Shown one piece after another: positions 13,601 through 15,772 of a stretch of DNA of 15,772 bases (positions are counted from its first letter, which is position 1; every line of letters begins with the position of its first letter). The notes under the pieces were generated by a model. The model had not been told where the DNA came from and made no database searches. It worked only from the letters and a program-made list of their open reading frames with translations. The translations under genes and the position numbers were made by a program. The DNA is from JBAWZR01 sp037142915 (lineage in GTDB: Bacteria; Patescibacteriota; Minisyncoccia; Moranbacterales; UBA1568), in the NCBI GenBank assembly GCA_037142915.1, contig JBAWZR010000019.1:1-15772 (forward strand), read 5' to 3'.

Positions 13601-15772
13601 CGTTTTCACGGGACCCTCATCTACGCCCTCAACGATGGATACATTTGGATTAATTGTATCTATAGTGAAAGTATTTACGTTACTATTGGCATCCAACACA
13701 TTTCCTGCTACATCCTGAGCAAGACTCACTTCAAGCGTCGCGACTCCATTGGAATCTCCGGCAGAAATAGTTGCCGTTCCTGTCCAATTGGTAGCACTCA
13801 AATAGCTGCCAGAAACAGCTAAAATCGTTCCATTGCTTTTTCGCAAAATTACCGTCGGCGCAACGGTTGTTTTCATTGCTTCGTTAAAAACAAGAGAGAC
13901 ACTTACTGCTCCAATCTTGGCATTACTCGGCGTTATCGATCCAACAACTGTCGGCTTGGTCGTATCGGTATAAGCAGCCTTCAGCGCTTCAGAAGCGGGG
14001 TTGGTATTGGTTGCTGTATTTCCGGCCACATCTGTCGCTGACACCAACAAGATATCCTCTAAAACCGTTCCGCTCGCGGCGGCATCAGTGGTAATTACTC
14101 GGGTATATTTATAGGTACTCGCATTCACGTAGGTAGTCGCATCAGCAGTCACATCATTAGCTGTCCCCTGGGCATCAATGGTTACGGTTGGTGTAGATAA
14201 TAAGGCTTCACCGAATCCCATTCGAATATAGTATGTTCCGGCGCTCAATTTCGGATTATCTCCCAATGATTGCGTCATCGCGCTATCCCCATAGTACTGC
14301 GTACTCCAACTTGTCGGTCTCGCAGTATCCTTTGTTACCGTGTCCTGAAAAGAAGAGCTCTGTTCGCCATTCACCTTCTTCAGATACACGGTGGCTGTGA
14401 TAACACCATCTACAAGACTGGAAAGATTCAATCCCGTAATATTCGTCGAACCATCAGCTTCCATCGCAATATTTCCCGCAATGGGACTCGTGGCACCACT
14501 TGTGTCATCAATGGAGTAGTAGATCGTCGTTCCTATTTCACCATCGACACTCAGCACGACAGAGGAAGTATTTGCGATATTCACAGGATCAGTCACAAAC
14601 ACCGTAGATCCTGAGCTAGGAATAGTCGTATCAACCACAATTTGTGAACCAGTAGAGATATTCGTTCCAGGAAGCGATGTCCCCGTACTATAGTTACCAG
14701 CACCATCCCAGACATTTTGAGAAACAATGGAAGAAACAGCCAAATCTGAGGTATTTTGGCCGGAGGTCGTACTACCAACCGTATATACCCCGGTTAATTT
14801 TAAGCCATTAGAAATATCCCGCGTCAAACTCACCACCGCTCCAGTATTCATAATGACCGACATAGAACCGCCTGAGGCGATACCTTCACTGTAGTTAGCC
14901 GTAACATTGATCGCACTCGCCGCACCATATGTCCCATCGGCAGTCGTCGAAGTGAACGATTGGAGCACTGGCGCTGTGGTATCAAAATAGATACCTGTTT
15001 GCGTGGCAGGTGATGCGTTATTTCCAGAAGCGTCGTGCCCACTGAATGCAAATGTGTACCAGGTTCCATCCACCAAAGCGACGGCTCCTCCCTGACAATT
15101 GACTGTATCGAAATTACTATGAATTCCCCAATTCAAATAAGTTCCCGTGAGCGTACAGGTATGCGGTGAGCTGGCGTCAGCGCTTCCACTCGTTCGCGTC
15201 ATAATAATCGTCCCACTACTCAGACTCTCAGAAAGGGTATACGAGATAATGGAACTCGCGGTTGTGATGCGTCGTATCGAGCTACCAGAAATAGGTCCCA
15301 CAGCGGAAAAAACCGGGGCTGTCGTATCGATGGCGATGGCCGAACCATTTGCGATATTGTACGTGGGCAGACTTTTCCCTGAATAACAATAATTCGCCGC
15401 ATTACAGGCATACTGAGATGAAATCGATGAAACCGAGAGCGTCGGATTATTTTGTCCTGAGCCAGAAGCGCCGACCGCGTATGATCCGGAAAGCTTATTT
15501 CCCGCTATAGTATTCAGAATTACAGACACGCCTGTATTCAGGAGTACGGTTGTGGATGATCCTGGTTCAAGATTATCTTGATAGGTAGCGGTAACATTTA
15601 TCACGCTGGATGGGCCATATGTTCCATTGACCGTAGTTGATGTCAGTGATTGTAAATATGGTGCACCAACAGTAAAAATATTGTCTTGGGAATAATAGGT
15701 GAAGTTCCCATAGATATCCTTCACTCTGGGTTTAAAATAATAAGTAGTTCCCAGTGTGAGTCCACCAATGGA
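7613..15772 (-). CDS. Giant multi-domain Ig-like/fibronectin type III surface protein (N-terminus outside the window)
   Basis: The frame is open to the right edge: the GTG at 15724 is an internal valine, because in-frame codons 15725-15772 encode SIGGLTLGTTYYFKPR, the end of an Fn3 domain. The visible part is 2719 residues. The order is Fn3 tail, then Ig-like modules that I label A1-B1-A2-C-D-E-F-G1-H-G2-G3-G4-I1-G5-I2-G6-A3-B2, then seven Fn3-like domains. Most Ig modules end in IDTT/VDTT before AP, the linker type seen in bacterial adhesins, where it often binds calcium. All 24 cysteines of the Ig part form within-domain pairs. The C-terminus (RREKSVFQLILSNFEQTFGWMKKIKQ in two basic halves) has no LPXTG motif, membrane span or known sorting domain, so anchoring must lie in the missing N-terminus. 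Adhesion, stalk or cell-contact function is inferred from the fold and size. Confidence 0.9.
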   Translation of the reverse strand, partial: SIGGLTLGTTYYFKPRVKDIYGNFTYYSQDNIFTVGAPYLQSLTSTTVNGTYGPSSVINVTATYQDNLEPGSSTTVLLNTGVSVILNTIAGNKLSGSYAVGASGSGQNNPTLSVSSISSQYACNAANYCYSGKSLPTYNIANGSAIAIDTTAPVFSAVGPISGSSIRRITTASSIISYTLSESLSSGTIIMTRTSGSADASSPHTCTLTGTYLNWGIHSNFDTVNCQGGAVALVDGTWYTFAFSGHDASGNNASPATQTGIYFDTTAPVLQSFTSTTADGTYGAASAINVTANYSEGIASGGSMSVIMNTGAVVSLTRDISNGLKLTGVYTVGSTTSGQNTSDLAVSSIVSQNVWDGAGNYSTGTSLPGTNISTGSQIVVDTTIPSSGSTVFVTDPVNIANTSSVVLSVDGEIGTTIYYSIDDTSGATSPIAGNIAMEADGSTNITGLNLSSLVDGVITATVYLKKVNGEQSSSFQDTVTKDTARPTSWSTQYYGDSAMTQSLGDNPKLSAGTYYIRMGFGEALLSTPTVTIDAQGTANDVTADATTYVNASTYKYTRVITTDAAASGTVLEDILLVSATDVAGNTATNTNPASEALKAAYTDTTKPTVVGSITPSNAKIGAVSVSLVFNEAMKTTVAPTVILRKSNGTILAVSGSYLSATNWTGTATISAGDSNGVATLEVSLAQDVAGNVLDANSNVNTFTIDTINPNVSIVEGVDEGPVKTDIIAISASDTGGSGIASRFYGYSADAVCNASDTINNPFTSDVNFSITGNRTDYLCTKVTDNAGNINYLFVGKLNVDNTAPTITSVTSNVDNGSYKVGATIDIRVNFSENVTSSGSVAVTLETGTTDRACSFSVSGGTFGSCNYVVQEGDISPDLSTISIVGTIADIAGNALTNFTPGSSLAANKNIVIDTVTPVVNLIAPLGGAAVNSATVVLFSDTETTAPQCSFDTVSWTSCISGTTTLANIAGWDTLGEGTISLYLKDTDLAGNIATDVEVGIIRDTNMPVVANVTSDKNNGSYKVGELIHIIVTFSRAVTSTGSVIVTLETGNFDQACSFSISNALTGTCNYIVKDGDNSNDLNVNSVSGTIQDSVGNLLASTTPVINLADNKDIKIDTIKPTIASVTSDHADGTFLLNERINVQVNFSEPVTSSGSVTVNLDSGGSCSFTVVNLNRGVCDYYVGAGQNSLDLTTTSIVGSITDNAGNSLTNFAPVVNLGQSRNIKIDTTPEGPPTIVSVTSDKNDGAYTVGAAINLTANFSETVTSAGNVTITLETGAIDRSCTFVINSAISGTCTYVVQEGDVSGDLSVNSVSGIIRDVVNNALVNTTPNVNLDATKNIIIDTVAPGAPTITLLDPITDINKTAGTITGTGEANAVIQYSINDTNGTTSAKVGTGTVSSTGSINITGIDLTGLDGGVLTASVTLADAAGNVGASGTDSSTSQVILPVVTSVTSSKPDGAYALGETIDIRVNFSENVTSIGTVTVMLETGINDRSCAFSINNANNGTCDYIIQAGDASNDLNVKFISGNIADQADNPMVNFGLNPNLADSKNIIIDTTAPLAPSITLTDPITDANKSNVAITGTGEANMTIRYSIDDTNSATPAKTGTGTVLGNSSINVTGINVTGLDGGTITVTAFLTDAAGNIGSSATDTATSQVVLPKVSSVTSNKADGAYTVEEGIDIQMSFSENVTSDGDITLSLETGTTDRSCIFSVSNSNVGVCNYIVQAGDVTNDLNVNSMSGSIHDQAGNPMLDLSLYSNLAENKNIVIDTTNVTLISFGSTSPNNTYGPGSSIGIVASYSEGLRAGSSIELLLNTGATVTLNSITDTTKLTGTYIVGQTGSGEGTTDLSVASITAQNTCDLAANCLTTNDLPGTNIAANSQIAVDAVSPVFSEVFPDNSTNIESITTNSNISYTLSENLASGKIVINRTAWADDPNSPHTCTLSGAYLAAGKHENFNTDDCAFGGITLASGAIYSFSFNGKDAYGNEANEVLKTGVSYGLDVNAPAISSVRIDTITSSSAIVHWTTDENANSLVDFGLTTQYGNIRGNAFALETEHSVELDGLTPGTGYRIRVRSTDSTNNQGIDDNIGDGYRLTTLTLPAISNVQVTDITFSSARVSWETDIEAYSYVNYGETEAYGKAVGGESALASSQSVLLDGLKTNQIYHCQIKVRDIYGNDSFNNDFTFATAIDPTDRDAPVISSVVVTGIAKNTATINWTTNEPANSYVEYGTTDKYGEKYGRDTLIDLHSVALPAVLSPNTIYYFRVASSDANNNKSVSEGGTFITTNSDGSSGNGAGSQSGSASGTDGTSGKSVPDISLSNINASEITSSSSMISWKTSEACNGMVRYGTTTDYGQSSGEDLTLEAVTNFTSDHKVVLSNLLSNTTYHYMAVSYDSNGNIFISSDKTFDTSALSSVSGVSVSNITLNSARINWETADPVTSELEYGSTPKYGQIVKDAIITNSHKIELTKLATGETYHFRVKGANNNNAIASDDYIFATFPEPKVSNYEVKEVSDSGALVQWTTNIPTESSLDYKSVSDPSDKGLQGASDVTNNHEVKIIGLKQGTDYEIKVRGMDANKNIFESESFRVKTDIDLTPPVISHVSSKASLANQKDDVIQAIIYWKTDELANSQVLFDVGMGNEDMGQQSKEDKNLTTNHVVVLTDLRPGTVYRFRTVSKDSNQNVQKSDVFSLLTPRREKSVFQLILSNFEQTFGWMKKIKQ
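7616..9766 (-). repeat. Seven tandem Fn3-like domains at the C-terminus of the giant protein
   Basis: Units begin (in protein order) at 9766, 9478, 9190, 8836, 8539, 8272 and 7990, each about 89-100 residues before linkers. Each has the pattern ITSSSAIVHWTTDENANS..., then V(D/E)(F/Y)G.T..YG, then HSV.L.GL.P.T.Y.(F/I)RV.S.D. The W-T-T/E-T strand and the GTTYYFRV-like strand are the Fn3 hallmarks. They resemble Fn3 domains of purple acid phosphatase N-terminal type. Only two cysteines occur here, one each in units 2 and 4, and both are unpaired. Confidence 0.85.
8837..8920 (-). other. Ser/Gly-rich flexible linker between Fn3 units 3 and 4
   Basis: Twenty-eight codons encode mostly Ser, Gly, Thr, Asp and Asn (NSDGSSGNGAGSQSGS and onward to GKSV). 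It is the only low-complexity break in an otherwise domain-to-domain array. It divides the Fn3 array into three upstream and four downstream units and is likely a hinge. Confidence 0.8.
9767..10462 (-). repeat. A3-B2 module pair, copy of the N-terminal A-B pair
   Basis: A3 (10115-10462) contains NNTYGPGSSIGI...YSEGLRAGSS...LLNTGA and a CDLAANC cysteine pair. B2 (9767-10114) contains ISYTLSENLASGKIVI and PHTCTLSGAYL with a cysteine 20 residues after the first. They match A1-B1 at 14975-15661 in order, length (114-116 residues each) and cysteine positions. The pair sits at the junction with the Fn3 array. Confidence 0.8.
10463..13366 (-). repeat. G-type Ig-like repeats (six copies) interleaved with I-type and one H module
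   Basis: G copies are G1 13028-13366, G2 12419-12757, G3 12080-12418, G4 11741-12079, G5 11102-11437 and G6 10463-10798, each 112-113 residues. Common features are VTS.K.DGAYTVG, IDIRVNFSENVTSSGSV, LETG..DR(S/A)C, a second Cys exactly 12 residues later, then (Q/K)(E/A)GD...DL...SI.GTI.D.AGN and NKNI.IDT. They resemble adhesin or cadherin-like bacterial Ig domains. H (12758-13027) is a shorter 90-residue module with a cysteine pair 10 apart. Confidence 0.85.
10799..11740 (-). repeat. I-type Ig-like modules I1 and I2 with G5 between them
   Basis: I1 (11438-11740) and I2 (10799-11101) are each 101 residues; about 65 positions are identical by hand alignment. Both contain DPITD.NK, ITGTGEAN, YSI(N/D)DTN and TGLDGG, and end DAAGN.G...TD..TSQV.L. 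They lack cysteine. The order G4-I1-G5-I2-G6 indicates duplication of a G-I unit. Module C (14321-14623) shares YYSIDDTSGAT and NITGLNLSSL and is a more distant member. Confidence 0.8.
13367..14623 (-). repeat. Single-copy Ig-like modules C, D, E and F of the giant protein
   Basis: C (14321-14623) is a distant I-type module. D (13958-14320, 121 residues) and E (13652-13957, 102 residues) have no cysteine and show VSATDVAGNTAT and SLAQDVAGNVLDANSN endings typical of bacterial Ig-like domains. F (13367-13651, 95 residues) has a cysteine pair 27 residues apart and ends KVTDNAGNINYLFVGKLNVDNT. E opens KPTVVGSITPSNAKIGAVSV with a VFNEAM strand, as in SwmB/Big-type adhesin repeats. These lie between the A1-B1-A2 block and the G/I array. 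Confidence 0.65.
14624..15661 (-). repeat. A1-B1-A2 module block near the visible N-terminus
   Basis: A1 (15320-15661) and A2 (14624-14974) share TSTT..GTYG..S.INVTA.Y, LNTG/MNTG, SGQN and LP..NI..GS.I.(I/V)DTT. B1 (14975-15319) lies between them and has ISYTLSESLSSGTII, SPHTCTLTGTYL and a second Cys 20 residues on. A1 has a Cys pair 6 apart; at the same two positions A2 has Trp and Tyr. The remaining bases 15662-15772 encode the end of an Fn3 domain and a short linker. Confidence 0.8.

Noticed and set aside
15722..15724. GTG as the start codon of the giant protein
   Set aside because: The frame stays open to the window edge, and the codons before GTG encode the end of an Fn3 domain, so the gene is 5' partial.

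Overview
The window reads like bacterial chromosome from a lineage with compact, tightly spaced genes, mostly without Shine-Dalgarno sites, using the standard code. The mix of genes suggests a candidate-phylum bacterium of the Patescibacteria/Parcubacteria type: a CsoR-like regulator with an RND pump, a small DUF2892 membrane protein, an ECF sigma factor with a three-span membrane partner, a secreted protein ending in a DxNxDGxCD loop, and a giant Ig/Fn3 surface protein followed by a TPR protein. This assignment is inference from gene content; no rRNA or marker gene is present.

Left half (1-6918, + strand; GC in the mid-50s % in a sampled line). A divergent CsoR/RcnR-family repressor follows a strong 27-bp dyad operator. 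It leads a close-packed run: periplasmic adaptor, RND permease and DUF2892 protein. Next come an ECF sigma factor, a probable membrane anti-sigma/sensor protein starting 4 bp after it, and a small secreted protein. Two similar ECF-type promoter candidates (GAAAAC, 15-16 bp, CGTWCTA) lie in front of the sigma gene and in front of the secreted protein gene. This suggests an autoregulated envelope or efflux stress circuit attached to the pump operon.

At 6939-6969 a perfect 12-bp hairpin with T/A tracts separates the two halves and should terminate transcription in both directions.

Right half (6961-15772, - strand; GC lower and uneven). A giant secreted-type protein enters from beyond the right edge: 2719 codons are visible and its N-terminus is missing. 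After an Fn3 tail it carries 18 Ig-like beta-sandwich modules and then seven Fn3-like domains. By hand count the Ig region has 24 cysteines, all in within-domain pairs; one module has lost both partners of its pair together. A short membrane-anchored TPR protein follows in the same direction and may be co-transcribed. The pair looks like a cell-surface adhesion or stalk locus, functionally separate from the efflux/sigma locus.

I found no tRNA, rRNA, CRISPR array, insertion sequence or phage gene, and no gene-free stretch longer than about 100 bases. The most novel points are the operator/regulator pair with a lost ligand, the paired ECF promoters with an unrecognised 3-TM plus OB-like partner, and the paired-cysteine modular giant protein.
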